Positions 22,140 through 33,821 are shown, counted from the stretch's first letter. The stretch: 64,000 nt of DNA from Symmetrospora coprosmae (GCA_008802785.1 VUYT01000002.1:682001-746000), one strand, 5' to 3'. A program made the numbers and translations. The notes: a model not told the origin generated them from the sequence alone.

Positions 22140-23209
22140 ATGCCCATCCCAGACTACTACAAGATCCTCAACGTCCAGCCGAATGCCAACGAGGCAGAGA
22201 TCAGGCAGGCGTACAAGGTGCGGCGGGTCGACTCGGCTGGCAGGGACAACGGATGCAGAGACCATGCCAGAGCCAACGCCGGACCTGACACGCTCGTCGA
22301 GACTGTCCCGCGATACAGAAACAATCACTCCAGCACCACCCTGATAGACTACACAATGCTACCGAGAAGGAGCGGGTCGCCGCGACCGAGAAGTTCCAGA
22401 CGGTAGCCGACGCCTGTGCGTGGCCCCGCTCATTCCCCATACGTTGCGCGCACGGATGGCAACGCTGACTGTGGCCCCTTCTTTTCCTCAAGACTACGTC
22501 CTGTCTGACTCGTCTCGCCGAAGGGCCTACGACGCGCAACGGCCGTCCGGCAGGTACGGCGCAGGCAGCGGGTTCTCCGGCTTTGGCGGGGGTGCTACCG
22601 CCGCAGAGGAGCAGCAGGAAGAGGCCAGTGGCAGCTTTCCTGGAGGCTTTGGATTCGACAATTCGGACTCTGCATCTGCCAACTTCTTCCGGCAGTTCTT
22701 TGGAAAGGGCGGGAGCGGGGCTGCGTTCGCAGATGAGGACGCAGAGAGCAGCGCAGATTCGAACGATGCTCGCCCAAATGCAGAGCAGACCTTTTCGGAC
22801 GTGTTTGAAGACCTTCTCAAGCCCGAAGTCGAGCGCGTCGTGCCAGTGTGGAGGTTTGCTGGTGCAGGAGCGGGGGCCGTCATGTGGGTCTAGGGGATTC
22901 CCCCTCCTCATGGCTGGCAGAGGTGACTGACACCGCCTCGCCTTCTTTGCCATAACAGGGGCTTCATCGTTGGTAATCTGCCAGGAATGGCCGTGGGAGC
23001 ATACGCAGGAGGCAAGGTTGGCTCGATCCGAGATGCAAAGGGCAAGGTGCGTGCCGGTCTGTTGCTTCGCGCCCGGCATACTTCAATGGTGCTGACGAGC
23101 TCGCATCCAGGCCGTCGCCACAGTCTTCAAGGAGCTCGGAGGAGATCAGAGGGCTCAGATCCTGCAAGCGCTCTTTGCCAAAGTCATTGGCCAGGCGACG
23201 GGACGGTGA
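22140..23209 (+). CDS. J-domain (DnaJ-like) protein with C-terminal glycine-rich hydrophobic segment
   Basis: Hsp70 co-chaperone by its J domain. Exons 22140-22217, 22319-22415, 22493-22883, 22959-23046, 23111-23209; product 250 residues. The J domain fills residues 1-75: DYYKILNVQPNANEAEIRQA, then QHHPD with the essential HPD, then FQTVADAYYVLSDSSRRRAYD. A Gly/Ser-rich linker follows. The C-terminal third contains a glycine-zipper-like stretch (AGAGAVMGFIVGNLPGMAVG, then AYAGGKVGS), which could insert in or associate with a membrane. There is no Zn-finger or classical substrate-binding domain, so it is a class C J protein. The second intron ends in AAG. It shares a very short promoter with the CofD-like gene. 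Confidence 0.88.
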
Positions 23210-23806
23210 TCTGGAGTGCTGCTTAGACCGCGCCAAACATACACGCTGTTCGTGCTAGGTTGGAACGTTGTAGCGTAGCGAAGTAGTGACCGGGTGACAA
23301 GTGTACAAAGCGATAGCTGGCGAGCAGGCACCTGACCAGTGCACCCGACTCTGGATCTGATTGGGACCTCCAGAAGGGTCCCTTGACGTCATGCGTGCAC
23401 CATGCACGTGTAAGCCGTACCCGTCCAAGGTACGGCTTCTTCTCTGCCGAATTACCGACGCAGGTATGCGGTGTCAGCCTACCTATTAGCGCGGAAACAG
23501 GCACAGCACAGCGCACAGCGATGCGTGCTGTACGCGTGCACAGCTGTCTCGCATGCATGGGTGCCCGTCCCGGAACCGTACAACCTGTCTCTCTATATTT
23601 GTGCTGCCCCATTTCCGTCGGGTCATCAGCTGACTGCGTATAACGCCTGAACCGCCTCGTTACACATGTGCATGTGCAGACTCGGCACAGCAGGAGCGCC
23701 ATGACGCGAAGGCTAGCCCGCGAGATAAGTGGAGCTCCTCCGCTGCTCTCTCCTCTCTCTTCCCATCCTCCCCCACCCATACCAATTCAGACATTGAGCA
23801 CGCACA
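23210..23806. promoter_or_regulatory. Upstream region of the first small secreted protein gene
   Basis: 597 bp. A TATA-like tctctatatttg lies at 23589-23600. A CT-rich leader precedes the start codon, like the CT-rich leaders before the two paralogues at 32.7 and 34.6 kb. Such tracts are common before strongly expressed fungal genes. Confidence 0.45.
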
Positions 23807-24616
23807 ATGAAGGCCATCTCCATCATCACCGCTCTCCTCCTCGCTGCACCAGCTCTTGCAGCCCCCACCGCTGCGCCAGCATCCGCGGACGACATGACGT
23901 CTCTGGAGAAGCGCGCATCGTACTCGGTCACATACGACGACGGCGACTACGCGACCACGAACGACCGGTTCGACTATGGCAACGGCTGGACCCATCTCAC
24001 CAGCCAGGGCCTCGGCCTCTACAAGGGAACAACCTCTTACACAGGCAAGAACGGAGAAGTCGACATTTACCTTCCCGGTGTCGGAAAAGTGGGTGACAGA
24101 GGAATTCTCGTGTGAGGCGAGGTGCCTGCTGACGAGCTGCACGCGCATTCTAGATCCCGGCTTCCGCTCACAGGTACAACATCAAGCTCTGGTCCACCCT
24201 GAAGAACGACCGCGGCCGAGTCAACATCTACTGCGGCAAGACCAAGTGAGCCGAGTCGGCGCTGTCATCAAGTTGGGATTAGCCGTCAGTACTGACAAGT
24301 CTCCCCCTCACACCCATGCAGCATCGCCGCGCCCTCCCAGTACACCTCCGGCACGGAGACAAGCAGCCGGGTCTTCTGGTCTGTTGAAAAGTAAGTCAGC
24401 GGCGGAGTGCGCCGCACCGATCCTCTTCGTTGACGACGCTCTGTTCCGCACAGCCTCCGATGTGACTCGGGCTACCTGGTGAGCTGGCGCCATGCTACAA
24501 TTCGCTCGTCGAAGGAGAAGTCGCTTTAATACATCCATTGCTCTCAATAGGTCCTCAAGAATGACGGCGGAGCAGCCTACATGGCTCTCGACCGTGTTGA
24601 CTTCACGTACACCTGA
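23807..24616 (+). CDS. Small secreted protein, family member A
   Basis: Exons 23807-24111, 24174-24245, 24322-24390, 24454-24478, 24551-24616; product 178 residues. It has a clear signal peptide (MKAISIITALLLAAPALAAP) and a Kex2-type LEKR site at residues 33-36. After that only two cysteines remain, C122 and C152, a spacing kept exactly in the two paralogues (32744 and 34632). Shared landmarks are WTHLT, SYTGxNGEV, YCG and SGYLVLKNDxGAxYMAxD. Two intron positions (after YCG-xx and before xxC-x-SGYL) match the paralogues; the two other introns are absent there. No family name is recognised. The likely fold is an all-beta extracellular domain with one disulfide. The first donor is the least certain join: a donor further 5' breaks frame, whereas this one keeps alignment length. 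Confidence 0.82.
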
Positions 24617-24912
24617 GGTCAACACAATGCCGGACAGCGATATGCCCTGCCGCTTGGGCGCTGGTGTTCATTTCTCGTCCGAGGACAGACCCCACGAGTT
24701 CACCTGTGTAGCCAATCTTCTTCCTCAGCTGCCGATGGACAATCCATACTGTAACATAGCACACCTGGCCTGCGTTCCGAAGTGCGTTCGACATCATAGC
24801 CTATGCGAGTGGCTTCGAGCAATACGTCCCCCTGACCATTGTCAATTGAGAGAGCTTGTTCAGATACGCGCAGGATCGACTTGCGGGCAGAACAGGCCAC
24901 CTTCATCGCCCA
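24617..24912. terminator. Convergent 3' regions
   Basis: 296 bp between the stop of secreted protein A and the stop of the minus-strand HxD gene. No gene or repeat seen. Confidence 0.3.
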
Positions 24913-25900
24913 CTAAGTAGCCGTAAAGCTGCCATGTACACGACACTCATAGATGGTTACTAGCGAACACTCAGAGCAGAGCTTAGCGCTTTCATCTCCA
25001 CGAGTCAGAGTCCCGGCACTTGCCCTCGCGAGCCTCTCCAGCTCCTCCTTCTCGATGTAATTCTGCTCCCACCATTCCGCATGGCAGCGCAGCTGAGCCT
25101 CGGTTCCGGGCAACAGAGACAAGCTGTTGAAACAGGAAGATAGTCACGTCAGTTGCCGGTTGATGACGGGTCGAGCACACCACGCAATCCGCCACTTACA
25201 AGACACGCCCGTCGGGCATATGCGAAAAGTTAGGCTCGGAGTGGATGCCTCCGTGATCCCTGCTTCCAACAGTCCACTTGACGGCTTGCCCAGCTGTGGG
25301 AGAGACGATGTGCACTCCGAGCTTCTCGAGCTCCTCATGTGCCCATTGGCGGATCTTGTCATCGCTGGCATTCGTCCCTGCAGCTTTCGCCCGCACGTCC
25401 ATGTCCCAACCGATCAAACGCTGAGCTTGCACCGCCACGTCTGGAGTGCAGGCAGGCGGGTTGGCGTCCCAGAAGAGCGTGCCAGGGCCGACAAAGACAG
25501 TCCCGACCTTGAAGGGCAGCTCGCGGTCCTCTCGCACTTCCGTAGCGGAGCCTCCAGCGTCAAACTCTTGGCCCCAGTATTGCCCGTCGTGGTGCGGACG
25601 AGTCACCTCTCGCCTACCGCTGGGCTTCTCGAGGCGCAAACTCGCCCATACGCTCGTATGAGCAGGCGATTTGTACTTCTCCTCAAAGTGCGCGAAGAAA
25701 TCGCTGAGCGCTCCGCGGATGTCACCTTGAACCTCATGAGCGGTGCAGAAATTGGCCAGTAGCGTGATGAGAGACTCGCGATCGTAGTGGCCTAGGTGAC
25801 CTAGGGTCGTGTCCTCGGCTGTCGGAGACCTTCGAACGGCTTTGGGAGTGGTAGTATAGGTCGAAAACTCGAAAGATGGAGGGGTTGTGAGAGTCATCAT
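24913..25900 (-). CDS. Unrecognised protein with HxD...H...R pattern, tandem copy 1
   Basis: Exons (minus) 25900-25200 and 25123-24913; product 303 residues. No signal peptide. With its neighbour (26288-27119) it shares PSFEFSTY-type start, GHYDR, RPHxDGxYW, PFKVGTVxxGPxTxFWD, WTVxS...IHSEPxxSxMPDGRVF and SLLPGT. The HHD motif, a distal His about 140 residues later in IHSEP and an Arg 12 residues beyond it form the ligand pattern of Fe(II)/2-oxoglutarate oxygenases (HxD, H, R). The GPxTxFWD stretch fits the strand after the HxD motif. This family link is inference from motif order only. The C-terminus carries Cys residues not found in copy 2. The start at 25900 was chosen because copy 2 begins at the same place; an upstream ATG at 25999 would add 33 residues without similarity. 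Confidence 0.72.
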
Positions 25901-26287
25901 CGTGTAGAAGGTCTTATTCTTTGTAAGTGGAGTGGGTGTAGACTTGTGCGATGAACGAACACGTTGACTGAATGGGCTGGAAAGCAGAGCAGAGAGCACC
26001 GAGACAGGCGATTTATAGAGAACGGGCGAGATGGCTCGCTGACTCGAAAGCCAAGTGTGTCAGACAGATACTTTGGGATGACTCGACTCCGTCGCTTTTG
26101 TTCACTTGAAGAATTTGCCCATCTTCCTCCGTCATGGATGTCGGGCGGGCTTGACAGACGAGACGGACCGGACGCGAAGGCCATGTGAAGTCAACGCAGG
26201 GCGCGTAAGGCAGCTGGAGCATATGTAGGCACACGAAATACAGTCTCCATGCTGTCTGTCAGGGCATGTGCGCGCGCGCTGTGGCTG
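25901..26287. promoter_or_regulatory. Spacer between the tandem HxD genes
   Basis: 387 bp holding the promoter of copy 1 and the 3' end of copy 2. No repeat or site stood out. Confidence 0.3.
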
Positions 26288-27119
26288 CTACGCGTCGATG
26301 TGCCCGTGGTCCGCATGACTCTGGTCGACATACGGCTCGGCCCATCTGTTCGCATGGAAGCGGACTTGCTCTGACGTTCCTGGCAAGAGTGATATGCTGC
26401 GATGGAAGCACAATGGGACGTGAGCCTGTGGCTATTGCGGTCGAGGAACCGGACATTACGCACAAGACTCGTCCGTCCGGCATGTAGGACATGTCCGGCT
26501 CCGAGTGTATCGCAGCGTGTTCGTCACTCGCGACGGTCCAGCGCACGGTCTGTCCACAGGTGGGCGCGACTGTCTTGAGTCCACGCTTGTCGAGCTCGGC
26601 GGTGACCCACTCGCGGATACCGACGGAGGAATGGCTGACACCATGCGCCTCGGCGCGGCTGTACATCTCATCTGCGACTATACTGTACGCCGCTCGCTGA
26701 TCCTCGTCGGAGCATCCTCGTGCGTCCCAGAAGACCGTACTTGGACCCGCCAGAACCGTTCCCACCTTAAATGGGAGCGTCGCTCCTGGTCCATTCAGCA
26801 ACGGGTCCCAGTACTCTCCGTCCTGATGCGGCCGAGAGATGCGCCACTCGTCGGTCTGGCACATCACCTGGAAGCTAGCCCAGACTGTCACTTGCTCCGG
26901 AAGGATATACGCGCGCTCCGCGTGCTCGAGGAATGCACTAAGCGCATGCTCGATATCGCCTTCCACGCCATTTGCCTGGGCGAACTCGACGAAGCGGTTG
27001 ATGATCAATGCACGGTCGTAGTGCCCAAAGTAGTTGATCTCCGTATCCGCCGCTGCGGGAGAGCGGCGGACCGCAGGAGGCGCGTGGGAGAAGGTCGAGA
27101 ATTCGAAGGGCTGTGACAT
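26288..27119 (-). CDS. Unrecognised protein with HxD...H...R pattern, tandem copy 2
   Basis: Exons (minus) 27119-26464 and 26396-26288; product 254 residues, about 50 shorter than copy 1 because the C-terminal extension is missing. The single intron sits at exactly the same codon as in copy 1 (inside GRVF, phase 2), so the pair arose by tandem duplication. Key elements: RPHQDGEYW, PFKVGTVLAGPSTVFWD, WTVASDEHAAIHSEPDMS and MPDGRVF. Without splicing, the frame would run on for about 70 unrelated residues; splicing restores the conserved ISLLPGT end. A substrate cannot be guessed. The neighbours ALG1 and the secreted proteins do not suggest a pathway. Confidence 0.74.
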
Positions 27120-27328
27120 TGCGCTCAAGGCGGACGTTGTGTGGTGATGAATGCGATGGCAGGTGCGTCTGATGGACGGCTGCAAAAGAGATGACCAGCG
27201 CGTTGGCGCCGTCGCACTGGGCCAACAGCGCGGAGACGACCCGGCGAGCCGGATGACTCGACGAGAAGCGTCATCGCGCGGAAGGTGCGTGCTTGTCGGA
27301 GCCAAACAACAAATCGTCCGTGGTCCGC
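27120..27328. other. Spacer between HxD copy 2 and ALG1
   Basis: 209 bp: promoter of HxD copy 2 and 3' UTR of ALG1. Nothing distinctive. Confidence 0.3.
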
Positions 27329-29118
27329 TCATTCATCCTTCTCGTGCTTGTTCAATGGAACAGACGGCATGCATAGCGCATCCACGACAATCGGCAGGAC
27401 CTTCTCGTCCCACTCGTCCTTCCACTTGCGTTCACTCGTCTCGAGCACGCCGCTTCGGAGATGGTCGAGCGAGGCGCAGTTCGGAAAGCCTAGTAGCAGG
27501 TCCTGCAGCTCCTGAGCGAGCGCAGCAGCATTTTGGAAAATATGTCCATTGCGGCCTTCCTGGACGAGTTCGCCGATGCTGCGGAACCAGCAGAAGCTTG
27601 TCAGTGCCTTCTCTTGCCAAGCCGCCGGTGCTGCGGAACACGCACCATGCGAAACCAAGTGCGAGGACGGGTAAGCCCGAGCCAAACATGTCGACAATCT
27701 TCATGGGCAGGTCGAGGCCGGACGAGCTCGAGTGCAGCGAGACGCCCAGGTCGGCCGCGCCGAGGAGGCGGGGATAGTCGCCCGCCTCGAGCCAGGCCGT
27801 ACGAACGCGCGTGTACTTCCACAGCTTCTCGCGGCGCTTGACCTGTTGCACGAAGGCGGCTTTCCCGGGACCTTTGCCAGTCACGAGCACGACGAGCGCG
27901 GGCAATTGCAGCCGTGGCCGCGGTCGCTCCTCGCGCTGTGCATGTTGGAGTGAACGTGGCTCTACGGCGGCGTCGTACACGTCGAGTGCATCGAGAAGGA
28001 TGTCAAAGTCTTCGTCGGCCGTGTACGACGTGCTGCTCACGAGGAGGGCGGGCCGGTCTGCGCGCCAGTCTGCCGAGGCGAACGAGGTTGATCGCGTGAA
28101 GAGCGTGGTGGAGCCGCCGCCTGGTACTGGGTGCGCATACGGCGGAGCAAGAGAGGCGAGCGCGGGATCGCGCAGCGCGGACATGCGCGAGAAGAGCGCG
28201 TGCGCGTCTGTGCTGGAGAGCCGGGCTGCATTGGAGCGCGGGCGGTCATGGAAAGGGACGGAATGCGAGCTGCGCAGAGACCATCGCTTGTGGAGGTGTG
28301 CCTTCATTGCCTCTGTGACGAATAGATGAGCGAAGGCGGAGCGCCCTGTAGTCGCCTCGAAGCTTTGAGTCGGTGCGAAGCGGGTCAGTCCAGGTGCTGG
28401 TGGAGGGCGCTGACATGCGACTTACATCTCAGCCAGCCTAGTAAAGGGACTCTGGTCGCCGAGACGCATGGCAAGGATAGAGAAGGCAGTGTTGTGCCAG
28501 TCGATGATGAGCTGGCTGCCTTGTATTCTGGTGACGAGCTGGACGATTGGCAGTGTCGGGAGAGCTGGCGGTGTCTGCGCGAAGGCAGGTAATTTGCGTC
28601 AGTCCAAGAGTGATACGTGAGCGCGACACGCTTGCACTGACCTGCACCAGCATTGCTCGTGGAAAGGTTGGAAGCTGGACGAGCAGTGCCCAGCCGAGTG
28701 AGAGCGCCCCGAAGAGCAGCTTGAATGGGGCGACGAGCAGGAAGAGGAAGCGTGGGAGGTCCGATATCCATCTGGGAGGCTGATGTATGTGCACGGTGAC
28801 GAGGTTCGGGCTGTCCACCAGCGGGTCAATGAGGGATGTGCCTGGGAGGAAAAGAACGCGTCAGGCTGCTTGTTTCGCAGCGGAGGGCCTGCGCGTCGAG
28901 GCAATCGTCGCACCAGCATATCCGACGAGATAGACAATGTAGCCGTGCTCGATGAGGGAGTGCGCGTGGTACATGATGCGAGGGGAGCGTCCAATGTCGC
29001 CCAGGACGAGGACGCAGATGGACCTCGGATCTGCTGCCCGGCGCCGGAGGAGGAGGTATACGGCCAACGAGCCGCAGAACCAGGCCGCGTAGGCCAGCGC
29101 CTGGATCGCGATGCTCAT
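27329..29118 (-). CDS. ALG1: ALG1, chitobiosyldiphosphodolichol beta-mannosyltransferase
   Basis: GT33 enzyme adding the first mannose to GlcNAc2-PP-dolichol on the cytosolic face of the ER. Exons (minus) 29118-28914, 28841-28642, 28574-28426, 28362-27646, 27578-27329; product 506 residues. An N-terminal membrane segment is followed by VLVLGDIGRSPRIMYHAHSL and YIVYLVGYAG. Later come SQLIIDWHNTAFSILAMRLG, FAHLFVTEAMKAHLHKRW, LLVSSTSYTADEDFDILLDA, VLVTGKGPGK and the hallmark LGVSLHSSSSGLDLPMKIVD. It ends with GELVQEGRNGHIF. All joins restore residues expected in the family. Intron 4 ends in AAG: the more obvious CAG downstream would break the VTEAMK frame. Confidence 0.95.
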
Positions 29119-29810
29119 CGTTGCGCGGTGCTGCTTTCCACTTGCCAGCAATACTGCTGCTGCATTGGGTGGCAACGGAGCGTGCGACCTCGCCGTCAAA
29201 TGCAGGCTCGCCCCTCCCCGACCCCCCTCTTCTTCTCTCCTTCTCTGTCAAAACTTACAAACAGATACCTCAGACACAACCAGGATCCCTCACCGAGTCG
29301 CTCATCCAGCTCCGGGCACTGTCCCAGTCTCAGTAGCGGTCATGGGTGCTAGAGGGTTCGCTGAGGCTGGTTTCGAGGCATCCTGTGCCTCGAAATTTCC
29401 GAGAAGAACCACGAACAGCCCTCTGTGGGGCAGTGCTATAAACGCGGCGGGCTTTCTTGACTGGCGACAATGTCGTCCAGCCACTTATCAAGGTCATGCC
29501 TGCACTGCGGAGGGTATATTGTGTGCCAAGTTGTGCTTCGTGCATCCTGGACAGAGGAGCGGAGCGGAGCTGGAGGAGATAGCGGCCGGGAAGCAAAGCA
29601 AAGCAGAGGGGATGCGCGGGTGGGCCTTGTCTGGTAGAGAGTTGTGCCGTGTCATGACCATCAGTGCAATCATCTATGACCCATCTCCGTCGTCCAAGCT
29701 GCAAGCTGGAAGCTGCATGCTGTCTGTTGCCCTCCGCCATGGCGCCTTGCCCCGCTCCATCACTCTCTTGCTCTTCTGCACTCCGCCATCCTCTGCATGC
29801 CGCTGAGAGC
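29119..29810. promoter_or_regulatory. Divergent promoter region between ALG1 and the flavin monooxygenase
   Basis: 692 bp between divergent starts. No gene fits. The only notable feature is a short repetitive stretch of AAGCTG/GCTGCA words at about 29696-29720. Confidence 0.4.
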
Positions 29811-32028
29811 ATGCCCAAGCACATTGCCATTGTCGGCTATGGCAGCGCAGCCTTGGCCATTCTGAAGGCTCTCCAGGACCTCCCGCCCGAGCTGCGGCGG
29901 GGATGGAGGGTGTCGGTCTACGAACGCCGGGAAGGGCTCGGTGGGCAGTGGTGGGAATGGCTTCGCTTTCTGTGTGCGACCAGCACCTTGACTCGCAGGA
30001 TTGATGCAGTTGCTTGCTGCGACTGTGCAGGCTGCCTGACGACACGGTCCAAGACCCCACGACCAGTGTCCCTCTCACCGGGTATGTCGCCACACTTCGA
30101 GGTACTCCGCAACGTCAGGCAATAGCTGCAGGACCCTGACTTCCCCCTCCATGATGCCTCTACTATGTGTTCTGAACCTCTTTGCGAAACAGCCTCTACC
30201 CAAACCTCCGGACCAACACGCCTGTGAATATGATGACCTACAATTACTCGATGGACCTCTTCCCGCCCGGAGTAGATCTGTTCCCGCACTGGACCGTCAT
30301 CCTCGAATACTTGGAGAAGTACGCCCAGACGTGGGGTCTGTACAACTCGGAGCCGGCCGACTGGGAGCAGGCAGAAGAGGCCGGTCGAGCGGGGAAGGAG
30401 GATGCGGAGACGTTGCGCGCCTGGCCGCGGCCGCGCGCCAACGGCGCAAACAGCGATGCATCACAGAATGGCCACGCCAATGGCAATGAAAGTCACAAGG
30501 ATGCACCAACGTTGGCACCCGTCTGTACACCGGCGGACGAGGCGCGGCGCGAGCTGCCTCGGCGGATCCTAACGAATCGCGAGCTGTACTCTGCAACCTG
30601 GGTCAGCTCGTTCCCTCCCAGCAACGAACGCTCGGGTACGGTTGGACGCTCGGGGAAATGGCGAGTGGTCAGCCGGACGACCGTCCCAGGCGCGAACGGC
30701 GACACTATACCGGAAGAGTTCGTTGACGAGGACGTGGACGCCATCATCGATGCGACGGGTCACCTGGTGCACCCTACGGTACCACACTGGACAGGCGAGC
30801 AGGACTGGTTGGCCGCATCGCCACTCGGTGCACGCTTCAAGCGGCAGATCATCCACTCGGCGTATTATCGCGGCCCGGAGCAATTCAAAGGCCAGGTCGT
30901 CCTGATAATTGGTGCGGGACCGAGCGGACAGGACGGTGCTCTGCAGATCAGCAAGACGGCCAGAAAGGTGAGTGCGGTCTACAGATCCTCTCTTACAGGA
31001 GAGGCAGCTGATTGGGTGGGAGGCAAGGTCTACCATTCGGTGACGCCAACTCTGGTCCTGAGTCCCACATGGCAATTCGAGCGCAAAGATCGGATAGCGC
31101 ACTTTACGAAAGACGAGATTGTGTTCAGCAACGGCGAGCTCCTGCGAGAGTGAGTCACATGCTGGTGCAACAACAAAATGCCCGCGCTGTGACCGATGCA
31201 AATCGCCATCTCTCCAACTTTGCCCAGCGTCGACACAATCTACCTCGGGACTGGCTTTCACCTTCGATACGAATATCTTGAGCGCGGGGGCATCCTCCAA
31301 AGGCGGCCAAATGAGATGCTCACGCCCATCGAAGCGGAGACCTGGCCAGGGATAGTCAGCACGGACTACTACCGTGAGCGTTATCCCACGGACATCGCAC
31401 ATTCTGAATCGGCACTGACGCTCTCGTTTCCCACTTTACTGACTGCGTTAACGACACAGTCCGCCCTACCTTTATGCACACCGTCTCATTTGCCGAAAAC
31501 CATGGCCCAGCCTCGCTTTTCTGGGTCGGGCAGCTGATGTCGACCTCGTACCGTCTATCGAACGCATTCCAGGCCGCGCTGGCCGCATGGACGATCGCTC
31601 TGCCGGGGATCCTGCCCGCGCGGGAAGAGATGCAGCGCCTGGTCGCGGCCGACGAGGCGCGTCTCGTCGCGCTGGGCCGGAGCGTCGAGCGCATCGGACA
31701 CAGGCAGGGCGCGCCACATCTCGGAGAGTCAGAGACGTACCAGCGCAGCGTGGCCGCCTTCCTGCGCAGCCGTGGCATAACCGCCGGCGATGCCGACGCA
31801 AAGACGGGAGTCGTCCTCGAGGACTGGCGCTGGCAGGTCCGCAAGGAGTTCTGGCGCATACAGAGAGGGTGGAGCAGGCTCGAGAAGCTTGGTCGTGCAA
31901 AAGGGCTCGTGGGGGGACTCAAGACTGAGCAGGACTATGCGGATCTGTGCGCGCTCATCGTGCGCGAGCAGACGGCTGTAGAGGTGGATAGGGATCCGAA
32001 CGAGACCGAGATAGGCGGGTGGCAATGA
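29811..32028 (+). CDS. Flavin-containing monooxygenase-like protein
   Basis: FAD- and NADPH-dependent oxygenase of the FMO class. Exons 29811-29950, 30031-30081, 30193-30967, 31028-31149, 31228-31373, 31460-32028; product 600 residues. The FAD site is IAIVGYGSAALA (near residues 5-16), followed by GGQW. The substrate-side block is LYPNLRTNTPVNMM. The FMO-identifying region reads FKRQIIHSAYYRG, directly before the NADPH dinucleotide fold VVLIIGAGPSGQD. The C-terminal half has TIYLGTGFHLRY and a FWVGQL-type segment. The 60 bp intron 30968-31027 is stop-free, ends in AAG and could be read through; I splice it because ARKVYHS is the family pattern. An Asn/His-rich insertion lies near residue 180. 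Substrate unknown. Confidence 0.87.
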
Positions 32029-32054
32029 GTGAGCTCTAGCCGTACACTGTGGGT

Positions 32055-32640
32055 CTTGTACGCCAGTTCCACAGCTCCTACGAGGCAGAATGGGTATCTG
32101 CAGTGCGCATGCGTCAGGATACGGGCGAAGCGGTCGAAGCGGTTGAGGGTAGAGCGGCAGGGTTCGCTGCTGGCGCCGACGCCTACGCGAGCCAGGGCAC
32201 ACCGCAAAAGCCTTGACGACCAACATCGCTGCTGCTCGCACGTCATACGGAGGCCTTTGCAACGAGTGACGGGATCCCCTCAAGCTCGTGCCCTTCGCCT
32301 CGCACTGCCTTCGCTTTGGCGCCGACTACCGTGCTGTGCCCTTGCATTCGCATTCGCACTGCATCGCATCGCATTGCATCGCAAAAGGCAAAAGCGACAG
32401 CGGCGAAGGCAAAGAGCACACACGAACAGGGCGCGTCGTCCATTCTTAGACGCGTACAGCACTGCCTCGGATGTATTCCGGCGAGCTTGCCGCCGTCCCC
32501 GCTTGTCGCTCTTCACGGCCGAGTATGACGACAGCTTTAGCGGGTACCGTCTCGGATGCAGTGCAAAGAGCTCGAGATGGCCGAACAGGCACATGCAAGC
32601 ACAAGCGGTGCTCGCTCAGAGAACAGATAGAAGCGACTGA
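32055..32640. repeat. Upstream segmental repeat, copy 1 (diverged pair with 33822-34550)
   Basis: Long stretches match the second copy, for example the segment around cgcaaaagccttgacgacca, the run gaccaacatcgctgctgctc and atggccgaacaggcacatgc. It ends at the promoter of secreted gene B. Copy 1 has only two GCATTC units where copy 2 has nine. Interruptions and point differences show it is not recent. Open frames inside are not coding. Confidence 0.85.
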
Positions 32641-32743
32641 GACAGTTCTTTCCCTCTTCTTTCCTCTTTCCTCCTTCCTCATCCACTCTGCTGCACACAC
32701 CCGCTCCTTAAAGTCCACACTCTCCATCCATCCCATAGCCACC

Positions 32744-33437
32744 ATGAAGTACACAGCTGCCCTCATCATCACTGCCGCCTCGGCACTGCTGGCTAGGGCT
32801 GCCCCGCTCGATGAGCGCGCCCCGGCTCCTCCCAAGGTCAGTTACTACCAGTACGATGACGCACTCGGAGATGGGACTTTCCTCTACTCTGGACCTGGTC
32901 AACCCCTGAACTACGAGCTCGTGAATACTGTCGCGTGGACTCACCTCACGAACCAAGGCTACGGTACCAACAACAAGACGCTCTCGTACACGGGCGTGAA
33001 CGGCGAAGTCAGGATCGCCTTGCCCGACACCAACCGAGTGCCCAACCCGAACCAGAGGTACTCTGTCGAGTTCTACAGCACGAAGAAGGCCGACCGCGGC
33101 GGCGTCTCGCTCTACTGTGGCAAGCAGCTGTAAGTCCCCTGCCATTGTGAAGCCTGCCAGACCGCATCTGACCCGTCGGCATACTCGACAACAGGATCGC
33201 AACTGGCGACCAGCACACTTCCGGTGCAGAGACCAAGAGTCAGCTCTTCCTCAAAAAGGATACGTAAGTCCAACTTCGCCTTACTTCCACCTTCTAGTTC
33301 GGGGGCTGATCTCACGTCTCGCACCTCCACACAGCTTCCCCTGCGAATCGGGCTACCTCGTCCTCAAGAACGATCGCGGAGCCAAATACATGGCCTTTGA
33401 TTACATGAAAGTTAACGATGTCCCATATCTCGTCTAG
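32744..33437 (+). CDS. Small secreted protein, family member B
   Basis: Exons 32744-33129, 33195-33263, 33335-33437; product 185 residues. It begins with a signal peptide (MKYTAALIITAASALLARAA) and a good start context (gccaccATG). After PLDER the mature part carries only C125 and C155, spaced as in members A and C. It is close to member C along its whole length, for example WTHLTNQGYGTNNKTLSYTG and VLKNDRGAKYMAFDY, with a short N-linked glycosylation sequon (NKT). Both introns match those of C in position and phase. There is no transmembrane segment, GPI signal or known catalytic motif. It may be a surface or host-interaction protein; that is inference from secretion, small size and recent duplication. 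Confidence 0.88.
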
Positions 33438-33821
33438 GTGGACGAAGTCTCCGTGACGGGCCATTCTCAGACCAAAGCAGCACTCGCGCTCTATAGCACC
33501 CATCCTTCCAACCACCAAGGGGCTCTAGTACCGAGCTGCATGTAGCTATAGCAATGCTAGTAGTGATGGGAGATACGCTGGACGATTGCTGTGTCGCCTT
33601 CGCTCAAACATATTCCGTGACTGTATGGAATCATGGCACAGACCCGCACAAGTCTTCGCGCACGTCATTGTTGAAGCGCACCCATCTATTCTCAATCGCG
33701 ATGCGAGAGCATCGAGTCTGGCGTTCTCCCCGTCGTTTCCGTCGGTCTGACGGCCGGCCCCACCTACGCCGCTCGGTGCATCCAATTCCCGGGAGAAAGG
33801 GAGGAAGGGTCCACATAGGTC

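Noticed and set aside
21926-22147. Start of the CofD-like gene at the ATG at 22147
   Set aside because: It would overlap the J-protein start, run through the GCT repeat as polyalanine, and add residues with no similarity to the family.
25901-25999. Start of HxD copy 1 at the ATG at 25999
   Set aside because: Copy 2 begins at the position equivalent to 25900; the extra 33 residues have no counterpart.
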